Assembly: GCA_964019655.1 (NCBI GenBank)
Contig: CAXHTR010000005.1
Location: 434,001 to 498,000 of the forward strand
DNA length: 64,000 nt
Source of the DNA: Perkinsela sp. pyNocScin1
Lineage: Eukaryota > Euglenozoa > Kinetoplastea > Prokinetoplastida > Perkinselidae
Direction of reading: 5' to 3'
In this document: positions 45,460-54,050 of the stretch, piece after piece
How positions within the stretch are numbered: the first letter of the stretch is position 1
Layout of the letters: each line of letters opens with the position of its first letter
Notes under the pieces: generated by a model
Database searches by the model: none
Seen by the model: the letters and a program-made list of their open reading frames with translations, nothing else
Told to the model about the DNA's origin: nothing
Translations under genes and position numbers: made by a program

Positions 45460-46134
45460 TTAATGAATTGCCCTTTTGAAGGCCTCCCGCCAAAGCTTTT
45501 CCGATTCATCAGTGGCAACGTACTCTCCGATCTTGTTCGAGCCGTGCACTGCCTCAATCGTGACTTGCACAAGGGTATGCGGGAGATTGCCGTAGTACAC
45601 AACGCCTTGCCGCAAGCGATTAGCGGAAACGTCGAGGCGCTCAAGGCATGGCGGGAGCTGCGTGCAGTCGATTCTTCCTGAGATTTTGTTCTCTTCAATA
45701 AGGAACTCCTTCACGCCGCTGGGTAAGCACGTTAAGTCAAGTGTGCCGCATATCTGGTTCCATCCAAGCTTGGCGATCTGTAGTTCGCGGGGAAGCAGCC
45801 GAGTTTCGATGCGAAATCGCTGCGCGCATGAAAGCAGCGACAAATACGTGAGTGTACTTGGAAGGTGCGATACATCAAAATCCCCAGCCTTATGACCGAT
45901 GTAGATGATTCTCTCGACCACGTCATCGACGCACGTAATTTGGCGGAGTGTACAGTATTCTTTGTGCCGAGATTCCATAGGGTTCTGAAAATGCACATCA
46001 TGCACGTGCGCAAAGACTTTCGTCATGAGGAAATTTTGGTATTCGATCGGAATGGCCTTAGCGTCGATGCTCGTAAAACGGCTCTCGCACCCGGGGTCGT
46101 TGCACACAAAAAGGTGACAGAGCGCATGAAGCAT
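45460..46134 (-). CDS. LRR family protein, Cys-type N-cap
   Basis: A 224-residue member of the array, with about four or five 23-residue LRRs (IAKLGWNQICGTLDLTCLP, FLIEENKISGRIDCTQLP, RLDVSANRLRQGVV). Its N-cap is unlike most members: EYCTLRQITC, with a Cys where others have Phe, then VERIIYI. This resembles the member at 61306. The first 12 residues (MLHALCHLFVCN) are only weakly signal-like. The tail (DESEKLWREAFKRAIH) lacks the DExG motif. First LRR gene after the plus cluster, so it converges on the peptidase gene. Function unknown; ligand or partner binding is the usual LRR role. Confidence 0.75.
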   Translation of the reverse strand: MLHALCHLFVCNDPGCESRFTSIDAKAIPIEYQNFLMTKVFAHVHDVHFQNPMESRHKEYCTLRQITCVDDVVERIIYIGHKAGDFDVSHLPSTLTYLSLLSCAQRFRIETRLLPRELQIAKLGWNQICGTLDLTCLPSGVKEFLIEENKISGRIDCTQLPPCLERLDVSANRLRQGVVYYGNLPHTLVQVTIEAVHGSNKIGEYVATDESEKLWREAFKRAIH

Positions 46135-46214
46135 TGATACGTTATAGAAATTCTTTATGAAACAACACTATCTGAGATCGGACTTCTCTTCTTTCTCCAC
46201 GAGGTATTGGCAAA

Positions 46215-46811
46215 TCAAACAGTCTCTATATTGGTATTTTCAGTGAGAATCGCTGTTGGGGACTGTACTTCTGCGATCGCAATCTTTCCGATGAAATAGT
46301 TGGAGCGAAGGTCAAGGATTTTCAGGGACATTGGAAGGGTGGAGGCGTCGATCGAACCCCGGAGCGCATTTTCATTTACCCAGAGCCACGTGAGCGATTG
46401 CGGTAGGCGCGTTAGATCAACTGTCCCTGAAAATTTGTTCCCACGAACAACAAGCTTTCGTAAGCCATCGGGAAGTCGTGTCAGATGGAGTGTTCCGTGC
46501 AGATTGTTGTGGCACGCGAAAAAATCGCTGGTCGTCAATGGCAACCATTGAATGTCCATGAAGCCGCCTTCGAATTGCCTGTCCCAGAGGATCCCGTGGG
46601 AAAAGCCTGCTGCTGAGCATCGGACTCCTGGGCATGCGCATGCATCTTTCACGAGGCCAGAATCACTTATGAACGTCCATCGATGAGCAAAGACAACGCG
46701 TTCAATGAGGAGCTCGATAAGTGTCTGCTGTGATAGAGACCCAAAGTCAATGTGTCCAATACCGTGATGCCTCGGGGAAGAAGAGTCTTGGGTGCACATG
46801 AAGAGAATCAT
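46215..46811 (-). CDS. LRR family protein, short
   Basis: A 198-residue member. The N-cap keeps IDFGSLSQQTLIELLIERV, the family LSxQxxxELL box, and ACPGVRC, which replaces WxGLxF with a Cys version. About five LRRs follow (KLVVRGNKFSGTVDLTRLP, WLWVNENALRGSIDASTLP, ILDLRSNYFIGKI). The repeat block is short and the tail is reduced to TENTNIETV. There is no clear signal peptide; MILFMC is the only hydrophobic start. Same strand as its neighbours on both sides. Confidence 0.78.
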   Translation of the reverse strand: MILFMCTQDSSSPRHHGIGHIDFGSLSQQTLIELLIERVVFAHRWTFISDSGLVKDACACPGVRCSAAGFSHGILWDRQFEGGFMDIQWLPLTTSDFFACHNNLHGTLHLTRLPDGLRKLVVRGNKFSGTVDLTRLPQSLTWLWVNENALRGSIDASTLPMSLKILDLRSNYFIGKIAIAEVQSPTAILTENTNIETV

Positions 46812-46925
46812 TGGGAACGTACCAAATCTTTTAAAAGTGAACGAAAAGTTTAGATTCTGATATTTCGAGGGGATTTGAAGAGAATAAAAGTTTCGAGAGC
46901 TTAATGCATTGAAATTCTATGTAAA

Positions 46926-47879
46926 CTACACATCGAACCCAAGAGCCATTTGTAACGACTCAAGATCGTCGGGCTCTTCTTCTGGGAATCCTTGCCACTT
47001 TCCGTTTTGAACAAAGACGCATCCATTTTGATCCATGACAGCATTCAAATCGTTGTCATGCACGAAGAGAAGTGTTAGATTTGGTAAATTTCCCGTGTGG
47101 ATGCGAGCTGTCCCCAGAAAGCCGTTTTCACGGAGATTGATCTCTTCAATTGACTCCGGTAGGCACGATAGATCCAGCTCGCCACTGAAATTATTGCCAT
47201 GAAGATCAAGAACCCGAATATCGGGCAAATTACGGAAAGAAAGTGACCCATGCAGTGCATTCTCGCTGAGATGGAGCTCCTCAAGGTCATCTGGGAGATT
47301 TGCAAGAGAAATTTCCCCGTTCAGAGTATTCTTCGATGCGTTCAAGTACTCAAGCGCGTCTGGCATGCGTGTCAGATCTATGCTTCCAGAAATACAATTG
47401 TCATCTATGGCTACGATCGATAAATCCTCTGGAATGTTTTGAAGATCAAGATCACTTCGTAGTTTATTTCCATGAACAGCGATATAAGTTAGCGATATCG
47501 GCAGTTCTTCGAATCGTAGAGTTCCATGAAATTTATTATTTGAAAGATTGACGTGTTCTACCTTTTGAGGAAGCCATTTGAAGGATATTGATCCTCTAGA
47601 TTCAAAGTATGCTTTGCCATTTCCATGAGACCATTCTATACGACGAACTTCGCCATTCTTATGAAAAGTTAAGCCTTTCCATTCATGTATATCCAAAAAC
47701 TCACCATGCATGTCCAGGAAAATATCCTTTGAGTTAATAGAGCTAACAAGGAGCTCGAGTAAAGATTGATCAGACATATTCATCGGATGTATGCGGGATG
47801 CATTCATGCAGTCTTGCTCAAGAATATGTCGTATATTGAAGATTGTCCAAGCGATGTGATTTAATGCGGTGGGATACAT
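46926..47879 (-). CDS. LRR family protein
   Basis: A 317-residue member with a complete layout. The N-cap has MSDQSLLELLV, FLDIHEWKGLTF and GEVRRIEW. About eight LRRs cover about 97-290 (HVNLSNNKFHGTLRFEELP through EINLRENGFLGTARI). The tail has VMDQNGCVFVQNGKW and ends acidic (EEEPDDLESL). The N-terminus (MYPTALNHIAWTIFNIRHIL) is longer than in most members. Its 5 prime end faces a 1.47-kb gap rich in inverted repeats, across which the next gene runs the other way. Confidence 0.82.
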   Translation of the reverse strand: MYPTALNHIAWTIFNIRHILEQDCMNASRIHPMNMSDQSLLELLVSSINSKDIFLDMHGEFLDIHEWKGLTFHKNGEVRRIEWSHGNGKAYFESRGSISFKWLPQKVEHVNLSNNKFHGTLRFEELPISLTYIAVHGNKLRSDLDLQNIPEDLSIVAIDDNCISGSIDLTRMPDALEYLNASKNTLNGEISLANLPDDLEELHLSENALHGSLSFRNLPDIRVLDLHGNNFSGELDLSCLPESIEEINLRENGFLGTARIHTGNLPNLTLLFVHDNDLNAVMDQNGCVFVQNGKWQGFPEEEPDDLESLQMALGFDV

Positions 47880-48350
47880 TTATCAAACTTAAGGTGAGGC
47901 AGAAGGAACTAAGTACAGTACGGCAAAAATTTTATATCACGTCATCGACGAAAATCAAAGGGTCCTTCAGCATACGAAAGATACTTTATCGCGCTGTAAT
48001 GGAGAGTCGCAATACGGTGACACTTCTTTGCGCTTAGAGTGAGAATTGAAGTACAGTATCGCAGTTACCATAAACCTGCTCAAATAACGCAAAATGATGC
48101 GATTCAGAGCAGGCCCTAGGAAGATGGCAGTAATTAAAGGGAATGCGGAGTGAAATTCCACAAATTACTTTCACCACAGGGTTTGGTGAAAACCAACCTC
48201 ATACCACACGTATGAAGGTTTCAATATTTTTTCCTAGATACCGCCCGGGAATCTAAACTAATATGAAGAGCCTAAAGCAGGCCTTTTTATATGGGGTGAG
48301 AAACTAACCTTAGGTTAGAAATCGAGCCGGAAAAATTGGAAAAATGAATA

Positions 48351-48855
48351 AGGGGTGTGGATCGAATCGAATTTCACACCCCTTAAACACCCTCAAATGA
48401 TAAGTCAACTCGATTGAGAGAATGCGTTAAACCTCACCTAAAATTGGGATCCACGTCAAGAAAGATCGCATTTCAAAATTTTGGCGCCTCGGCCCTTCGG
48501 GCCTCGGCATTACAGCTCTCTCTGTAACAAGGCTTGTTCAATTCTAATACTGATGCGAGAAAAACGTGCAACGTGTTGTATTTAAGAGCAAGACATTCGT
48601 CTATCATGCTGCATGAGACAGTGAAAATCAAAACAAAACGATGAGCAATGAAATTACAGTCATCTACAGGAATCATGGCTTCAAATGCTTTGTCGCAAAG
48701 CATAAGTGGCAACGAGTTTGCATAGAAAACAAAGATAAGCATGGAGATAGCACACAGCCGTCCCGTCCCGAAGGGGCGTGACGGCAAGCTTCCACACCTT
48801 ATTTAAGGGGTATGAAATTCAGGTCCTCTCACACCCCGTGGGGTGTGAATCGAAA
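48351..48855. repeat. Inverted-repeat cluster built on TCACACCCC
   Basis: AAGGGGTGTG (48351-48360) pairs with CACACCCCTT (48376-48385), a perfect 10-base stem. TCACACCCCGTGGGGTGTGA (48829-48848) is a 9-2-9 near-perfect palindrome. An imperfect CACACCTT/AAGGGGTA hairpin lies at 48793-48811. GGGGTGTG followed by G/A-ATCGAA occurs at 48353 and again at 48840, so the two ends share sequence. GC-rich mini-hairpins (GGCCCTTCGGGCC near 48490; CGTCCCGAAGGGGCG near 48763) lie between. Confidence 0.75.
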
Positions 48856-49034
48856 AAAACGACGAGAAGGCCTGGCCTAAAGTAATCCTACTTAAGAAGA
48901 ATGAGAGAAGTGTTTCATAACCATCACGAAGGCTTCTTAAAATATAATTCCATGCTCTGTAAACTAACTCATTTGTACTTTAAAAAATCTGCGCATATGT
49001 TTTAAAATGTTGATAAATTCTCATGAAATACCCA

Positions 49035-49241
49035 AACCGGCAGGTTTCTTGACCACTTTCAAAACATCGGTTAAGAAATCCGAAAAGCGGTCAAGAAATT
49101 AGGCCAACTCGGCTCAAAAGTGGTCATTAATCTTGCCACTTGTCAAGAAACTAGGACAAAACGCCAAAAAAGTGGTGAATTAACCTGTCCTAAAAAATTA
49201 CCGGTCAAGAAACCTGCCACCGGTCAAGACACCTGCCGGTT
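49035..49241. repeat. 207-bp element with ~20-bp terminal inverted repeats
   Basis: The left end (49035-49054) is the reverse complement of GGTCAAGAAACCTGCCGGTT. The right end (49222-49241) is that same sequence with one change (AAA to ACA). A further 16-base perfect copy is at 49203-49218. Degenerate copies of GGTCAAGAAA recur inside, for example at 49069, 49089 and 49141. No reading frame fits inside, so if mobile it is non-autonomous. It ends 104 bases before the next LRR ATG. Confidence 0.8.
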
Positions 49242-49345
49242 CGGCAGAAGAGCGACATTTACAGATGTAGATTAAAAATTGACAACATTCACGTGGGCTC
49301 AATATCAACTTACACTTTTATAGCCCTAATTTGATAAAATAGTAA

Positions 49346-50692
49346 ATGTCTTCACGCTTCACTTATACGATCTGGTGCGGTGATTGTGGTAATCTCGGTA
49401 GATTTGACCATGCAACACTCTCAGATCAGGCTCTAATGGAAATGTTCGTTGAAAGCCTCGAAAAGAAAACTGATTTTAAAGATGAGCATGGAAATTATAC
49501 TGATTTTAGTGATTGGGAAGACGTCAGAGTTAATTCAATAGATGAATCTATATCTATTTCTTGGTCCTTACCGCGTCAGAGCGATCGAGCGCTCAAAGGA
49601 ACTCCACACTTCAAGTTCTTACCATCAAGGGTTTCAACTCTGACACTCGATAATCATGAAATGGTTGGAACCTTAGATTTCAAAGAAATGCCACCGGATC
49701 TGAAGCATCTTAGTCTTGATCACAATCATTTCCACGGATGCATTCAAGCATGTGATATGCCTCGCTCACTAGAATGTCTCGGGCTTCTCAGCAATAATTT
49801 CCAGGGGACATTCAACTTTTCACAGCTTCCGCGGGGAATGCAGGAGATTGATATCTCGGAAAATGATTTTACGGGAAGCGCCTGCTTTGAAAACCTTCCG
49901 AAGACGCTTGAAACATTGCTACTTCAAGGAAATTCGTTTACAGGAGCGGTAAATTTTACGAAGCTCGCTGATCTAACCTCTCTCGAGTCAATCGATGTTG
50001 GCAATAATAAGTTCTTTGGATTCATTGATTTGAACAATCTTCCAATAGATCTGAAAGATCTTTGGATAGATTCAAACACCTTTGAGGCTGATATTGATGT
50101 CCGAAAGCTTCCTAAAAATCTTCGAACAGTGAACATTGAAAGCAACAAGTTTCGAGGGAGTATCGATTTTTCAAATTTGCCAAAGACTTGTCGAGATTTT
50201 CGCGCCCATGAAAACAAATTTCAGGGCTCTCTTTCTTCCTCTGATCTACCGCAAGCACTGAGTTACTTCGATATTGGAGGGAACGAGTTCACAAATAGCA
50301 TTGATTTTATGTCTTTCCCTCAGATGCTGTCGAAGTGCGTGCTCAATTTATGTAGATTCTCGGGAACAGTCGATTTGTCTCACCTCCCTAAATATCTCAA
50401 TCACTTAGATATTTCTCACAACATTTTTGAAGGGGGGCTTTCTCTTGTGAATCTGCCTGCATCTTTACGCCGTATAAACTTGAGTAATAACGGATTTCAC
50501 GGATCCTTGCGCCTCGAAGGACTCCCAGTCCATATGACAGACCTAGATGTCTCGCACACCAAGCTTTCAGGGACACTGACTCTTCAGGGAATCTCAATAC
50601 ACCTAGTTAAGCTTGATATATCGTACACGGAGATTCAAATAGAAGATAATGAGCATATTCCAAAGCACATCGATCTTCGAAGACAGCATTAA
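49346..50692 (+). CDS. LRR family protein, longest repeat block (15 LRRs)
   Basis: 448 residues. The N-cap has GRFDHATLSDQALMEMFVESL and YTDFSDWEDVRV. About 15 consecutive 23-residue LRRs run from 92 to about 440 (69-base period), for example IDISENDFTGSACFENLP and RINLSNNGFHGSLRLEGLP. The usual tail module is missing; the frame stops soon after the last repeat (NEHIPKHIDLRRQH). The N-terminus MSSRFTYTIWCGDC is not clearly a signal peptide. Its end overlaps the open frame of the next gene, whose real ATG is probably further on. Confidence 0.82.
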   Translation: MSSRFTYTIWCGDCGNLGRFDHATLSDQALMEMFVESLEKKTDFKDEHGNYTDFSDWEDVRVNSIDESISISWSLPRQSDRALKGTPHFKFLPSRVSTLTLDNHEMVGTLDFKEMPPDLKHLSLDHNHFHGCIQACDMPRSLECLGLLSNNFQGTFNFSQLPRGMQEIDISENDFTGSACFENLPKTLETLLLQGNSFTGAVNFTKLADLTSLESIDVGNNKFFGFIDLNNLPIDLKDLWIDSNTFEADIDVRKLPKNLRTVNIESNKFRGSIDFSNLPKTCRDFRAHENKFQGSLSSSDLPQALSYFDIGGNEFTNSIDFMSFPQMLSKCVLNLCRFSGTVDLSHLPKYLNHLDISHNIFEGGLSLVNLPASLRRINLSNNGFHGSLRLEGLPVHMTDLDVSHTKLSGTLTLQGISIHLVKLDISYTEIQIEDNEHIPKHIDLRRQH

Positions 50693-50768
50693 AAAGTTCT
50701 ATCTGAGGCTTATTACACCAGCATTCGAGAGTATAAGAATCAATTTATCAGAGAAATTCAAGACACTA

Positions 50769-51668
50769 ATGAGTGTTTGGGTTGCTGTCCTACATACTCT
50801 CAGTTTGTTACCCGACATTGTTCCAATGAATAGAGCCTTTATCAATTCATTTGCTTTTTCTGATTCAGCAGAAGCAAGCCGCGTTGAAAAGTGGCTTCTA
50901 TCAGACCAGGCGTGCATGGAGCTTCTTGTCATGGGTTTCGATGATGTCGCTCGAGAGCAAAATAGCGACGGGTCCTTCAAAGAAATCAAGCACTGGCATG
51001 GCCTCGAATTTTCAGAAGACAACAGGGTCGTGTCTATTTATTTTGATGACCTGTGCGAAGTCGAGCGAGAGCTGGCTGGCGCTGATGAGGAGGACGGCGG
51101 TTTTGGCGGGGGAGGCCTTATTGACTTGCGATGGATACCATCGCACGTGCAGTTTTTTGAAGTGATGTCCTTGAACTTTGCCGGCTCTCTGGACACAAAA
51201 GATCTTCCCGAGGGCCTCATTACCCTCAATGTTGTACAAAATCACCTAGAAGGCTCTTTTCGCATCGAGTGTCTGCCGAATAATATCGAAGAAATTCGCA
51301 TTGATCGGAATAAATTTTACGGCAAGCTGAATCTCGCAGCCTTTCCGAAGAGTGTTGTGCGCTTCCATGCCAAAGGGAACATGTTTGAAGGTTGTGTTGA
51401 TATGACAAATTTTCCACCAAACATGTCTACAATAGACCTAAGTGCGAATCACCTTGGTGGAAGCATCGAAATCAGAAATTTACCGATGTCAATGCGAAGT
51501 ATTATTCTTCATTGGAACAAATTCGAATACACAAGAGTCATCGTTGAGAAAACCGAATCTTTAGAAACTATTTCCCTTGATGCGTACCTGAAATGCCGCG
51601 TCTTCGATTCTCAAAATAGAATGCACATAAGTAAATTGATTCAATATCGCGCACCGAGCATATTCTGA
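50769..51668 (+). CDS. LRR family protein with signal peptide
   Basis: The frame is open from an ATG at 50649, but that would overlap the previous gene by 44 bases. The ATG at 50769 (MSVWVAVLHTLSLLPDIVP) gives 299 residues and a signal-peptide-like start. N-cap: LLSDQACMELLV, FKEIKHWHGLEF and NRVVSIYF, with a Glu/Gly-rich insertion (ADEEDGGFGGGG). About six LRRs follow (EIRIDRNKFYGKLNLAAFP and TIDLSANHLGGSIEIRNLP are clear). The tail has RVFDSQNRMH. Confidence 0.8.
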   Translation: MSVWVAVLHTLSLLPDIVPMNRAFINSFAFSDSAEASRVEKWLLSDQACMELLVMGFDDVAREQNSDGSFKEIKHWHGLEFSEDNRVVSIYFDDLCEVERELAGADEEDGGFGGGGLIDLRWIPSHVQFFEVMSLNFAGSLDTKDLPEGLITLNVVQNHLEGSFRIECLPNNIEEIRIDRNKFYGKLNLAAFPKSVVRFHAKGNMFEGCVDMTNFPPNMSTIDLSANHLGGSIEIRNLPMSMRSIILHWNKFEYTRVIVEKTESLETISLDAYLKCRVFDSQNRMHISKLIQYRAPSIF

Positions 51669-51760
51669 TGATTATCTGGTGGAATTCACGCTATTGAGTA
51701 GGGTTCGGTATTCGTAAAGGACTGAAAATTTCTCCTCTAGCAATATCCTCTAGTCCTCAA

Positions 51761-52645
51761 ATGAAGTACCTAATGACGAATGTGATGCTTCTTGCAGATA
51801 GTAATGCACTCGGTCGAGTGGACTATGCCATGCTCCCAGACCAATCGCTAATGGAGCTTCTCATTCGAGACATCGAAAACATAAGTCGGTTTCAGCATCA
51901 CGACGGGACTTTCAGGGACATCCAATCATGGGGCGGCCTTTCAGTTGATGGGACAGGGCGCGTGCGGGAGGTAAACTGGTGGTTCGCGCAGCTGAAGGGA
52001 TCGATAGACCTTGCGAGGATCCCATTAGGGGTGGAGCGTTTTGTCGTCTCAGGGACGGGCGTAAGAGGCACCGTGGAAGCGCAGCTCTTACCAGACACCA
52101 TTATTTCCTTTTGTATAGCCGGAAATTATATCTGTGGAAATCTGAACTGTGCGAGCATCCCACGGCGTCTCTGCGAGCTCAATGTACGCCAGAACCAGAT
52201 GTCTGGTGAGCTTCATCTCGAAGACCTTCCACAGTGCCTCGGAACACTACAGCTCAGCGACAACAAATTTTTTGGGTCCATCAACTTTACGCAGCTGCCG
52301 AAGTCACTTGAGAACTTGAATGTCAGCAATAACTTCCTTGAAGGTTCTGTTGATCTAACACATCTACCAGTCAGCTTGCTGACCGTCGAAATCAGTCAAA
52401 ACAAGTTTTCGGGGGAAATACACCTCCATTCCCTATCAGAGAATCTGGGATACCTTGACATTTCGATGAACGACATGCATGGTAGCATTTCTTTTGAAAA
52501 CGCACGCTTTCTCCCACAGGTTCTGAACATCTCGCAAAATCATTTTTCAGGGGTCTTGGACGTCGACGAAGCTGGTGAGAAATTCGACTGCTCTGTCATG
52601 CACGATGGCAACGACTTTTCACAAATTATTGAAGGCGCAGCGTGA
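51761..52645 (+). CDS. LRR family protein
   Basis: 294 residues. The start MKYLMTNVMLLADSNALGRVDY shows the short hydrophobic run ending LAD that several members share. N-cap: LPDQSLMELLIRDI, FRDIQSWGGLSV and GRVREVNWW. About eight LRRs follow (TLQLSDNKFFGSINFTQLP, NLNVSNNFLEGSVDLTHLP). The tail has MHDGNDFSQIIEGAA. Two pyrimidine-rich AG sites (TTTCTCCTCTAG and TATCCTCTAG) precede the ATG by 7 to 21 bases, good candidate splice acceptors. Confidence 0.83.
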   Translation: MKYLMTNVMLLADSNALGRVDYAMLPDQSLMELLIRDIENISRFQHHDGTFRDIQSWGGLSVDGTGRVREVNWWFAQLKGSIDLARIPLGVERFVVSGTGVRGTVEAQLLPDTIISFCIAGNYICGNLNCASIPRRLCELNVRQNQMSGELHLEDLPQCLGTLQLSDNKFFGSINFTQLPKSLENLNVSNNFLEGSVDLTHLPVSLLTVEISQNKFSGEIHLHSLSENLGYLDISMNDMHGSISFENARFLPQVLNISQNHFSGVLDVDEAGEKFDCSVMHDGNDFSQIIEGAA

Positions 52646-52796
52646 AATACGATGGTATTCATCATATTTGCAGAAATCAACGCATGTGCATAAAATTCGG
52701 CCGATCATTTACAATTATCCCGGTAATTATACCAAACTAGCCTTTTCAAAGTCAGTTAAACGTAGCTAAAATTTTGAACACTATTTCACTCATTAT

Positions 52797-53630
52797 TTAT
52801 CTATGCTGAATTACACGTGAGAATATAGCGAATTGAAAGGGCCTTGGGGCGTCTTCCATGTCTATCTCAGCCCCTTGGGTGTCGAATATACGCTGAATCT
52901 GCCCATCTGACCACGCGAGGCAGTACAAGCGGCGGCGAAATCCTTCGGTTATCACAGTTGACTCCTGTCTAATTGGATTGCGTCGGATATCGAGGTACTG
53001 CAGTGAAGACGGCAACTTGCTGAAGTCAACGCTACCGCTAAAAGCATTGTCGGCGAGTCGAATTTCTTTCGTTCTCTCGGGTACATTCAGAAAGTTCAAC
53101 GTGCCCTGAAATTTATTCTCGCTTGCGATGAAGTACTCGACTGTTGGTGGTAGCGCATCTACTTCGAGAGAGCCCGAAAAACGGTTCTTTTCAATTCGAA
53201 CTCGCTTCATTCCTCTCGGCAAGTCACCGACGCTGAAAGATCCGCTCATCTGATTTTTGCTGCAGTCCAAAATTTCGAGACAAGGCGGCAGAAATGCACA
53301 TTCAATAGTCCCTTCCAGATTATTGTTGTGTATGTCAAAACTTTCGACAGTCGATGGGATCCACTGCGTGTCTATTGAGCCACCGTGTGGAAAGAATTTT
53401 GACAGCACTGTGCGCCAAGCGATGTAAACGAGCGTGTCGTCTTTTTCAAACGTGAGCCCAGGCCAGTCCTCGACATCGATAAAATTCCCTGATTCATCCT
53501 GAAACTTGTCGACATCTTTCAGTGGGGCAACGAGAATCTCCATCTTTGCCTGGCAAGACATGCTGGAAAAGTCGAGCCGACCGAGGTGCGACGAGTCAGC
53601 GAGCAGAATTGATTGGACGCGTAGAGCCAT
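52797..53630 (-). CDS. LRR family protein
   Basis: 277 residues. It starts MALRVQSILLADSSHLGRLDF, close to the start of the member at 51761. N-cap: MSCQAKMEILV, FIDVEDWPGLTF and LVYIAW, followed by GGSIDTQWIP. About six LRRs follow (RVRIEKNRFSGSLEVDALP, EIRLADNAFSGSVDFSKLP). The tail is complete: LAWSDGQIQRIFDTQGAEI. It runs opposite to both neighbours, and its ATG lies 78 bases from the broken plus-strand fragment. Confidence 0.83.
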   Translation of the reverse strand: MALRVQSILLADSSHLGRLDFSSMSCQAKMEILVAPLKDVDKFQDESGNFIDVEDWPGLTFEKDDTLVYIAWRTVLSKFFPHGGSIDTQWIPSTVESFDIHNNNLEGTIECAFLPPCLEILDCSKNQMSGSFSVGDLPRGMKRVRIEKNRFSGSLEVDALPPTVEYFIASENKFQGTLNFLNVPERTKEIRLADNAFSGSVDFSKLPSSLQYLDIRRNPIRQESTVITEGFRRRLYCLAWSDGQIQRIFDTQGAEIDMEDAPRPFQFAIFSRVIQHR

Positions 53631-53692
53631 TCGAGAGACAATTTATGATGCGTAGAAAATCTAAAAAAGTAGTCTCAGTGTTGCGCCAGTAA

Positions 53693-53929
53693 ATATTACG
53701 GAGTCGCTTGGAGTCACTCATGGTCAACAACAACAATTTCGAGGGCAGTCTCTATCTTATTGCTTATCACTCAAGCCTTAGTGAGCTGTGCATATATCGA
53801 AACAAGTTTCAAGGGGTCGCTGTGATATCGAGGGAAACTATCAATAACGTTAAAGTGGCACTTTTTGGAAGCAGAATCGAGAGAGTTGTCAATGAAAATG
53901 GTGGAGACATTCTCTCAGTGCTGTTATGA
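53693..53929 (+). pseudogene. 3 prime remnant of an LRR family gene
   Basis: A frame of about 78 codons after a TAA at 53690-53692, with no ATG at its head (the opening codon is TTG; an internal ATG is at 53720). It encodes about two LRRs (LMVNNNNFEGSLYLIAYH and ELCIYRNKFQGV), then the family tail VKVALFGSRIERVVNENGG. The N-terminus, N-cap and most repeats are absent. It looks like the truncated end of a former gene left next to an oppositely oriented intact copy. Confidence 0.7.
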
Positions 53930-54050
53930 AGGTTTGCTTGAAGACTTTCTTATAGTTGGGGGATAATTTGCGCTTTTGGTTCATCGTGTGAAGGATATAT
54001 TTCTTGACTGAGAATGATATGATTCATTTATCATCGACGCACAGATACAA

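Larger units (their letters stand above)
47880..49345. other. 1.47-kb gap with two iterated-palindrome clusters
   Basis: This is a divergent gap between LRR genes. It contains small hairpins near 48183-48200 and 48305-48319 (CTAACC/GGTTAG), the cluster built on TCACACCCC (48351-48855) and the cluster with 20-base terminal inverted repeats (49035-49241). A 104-codon minus frame at 48473-48787 begins with TTG and shows no motif, so it is not called a gene. Confidence 0.7.

Noticed and set aside
48473-48787. 104-codon minus-strand frame in the inverted-repeat gap
   Set aside because: Starts with TTG, has no ATG at its head and no recognisable domain; it crosses hairpin sequence.
47880-49345. 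CRISPR array
   Set aside because: Repeated motifs are inverted, irregularly spaced and degenerate, with no uniform spacers, and the genome is eukaryotic.
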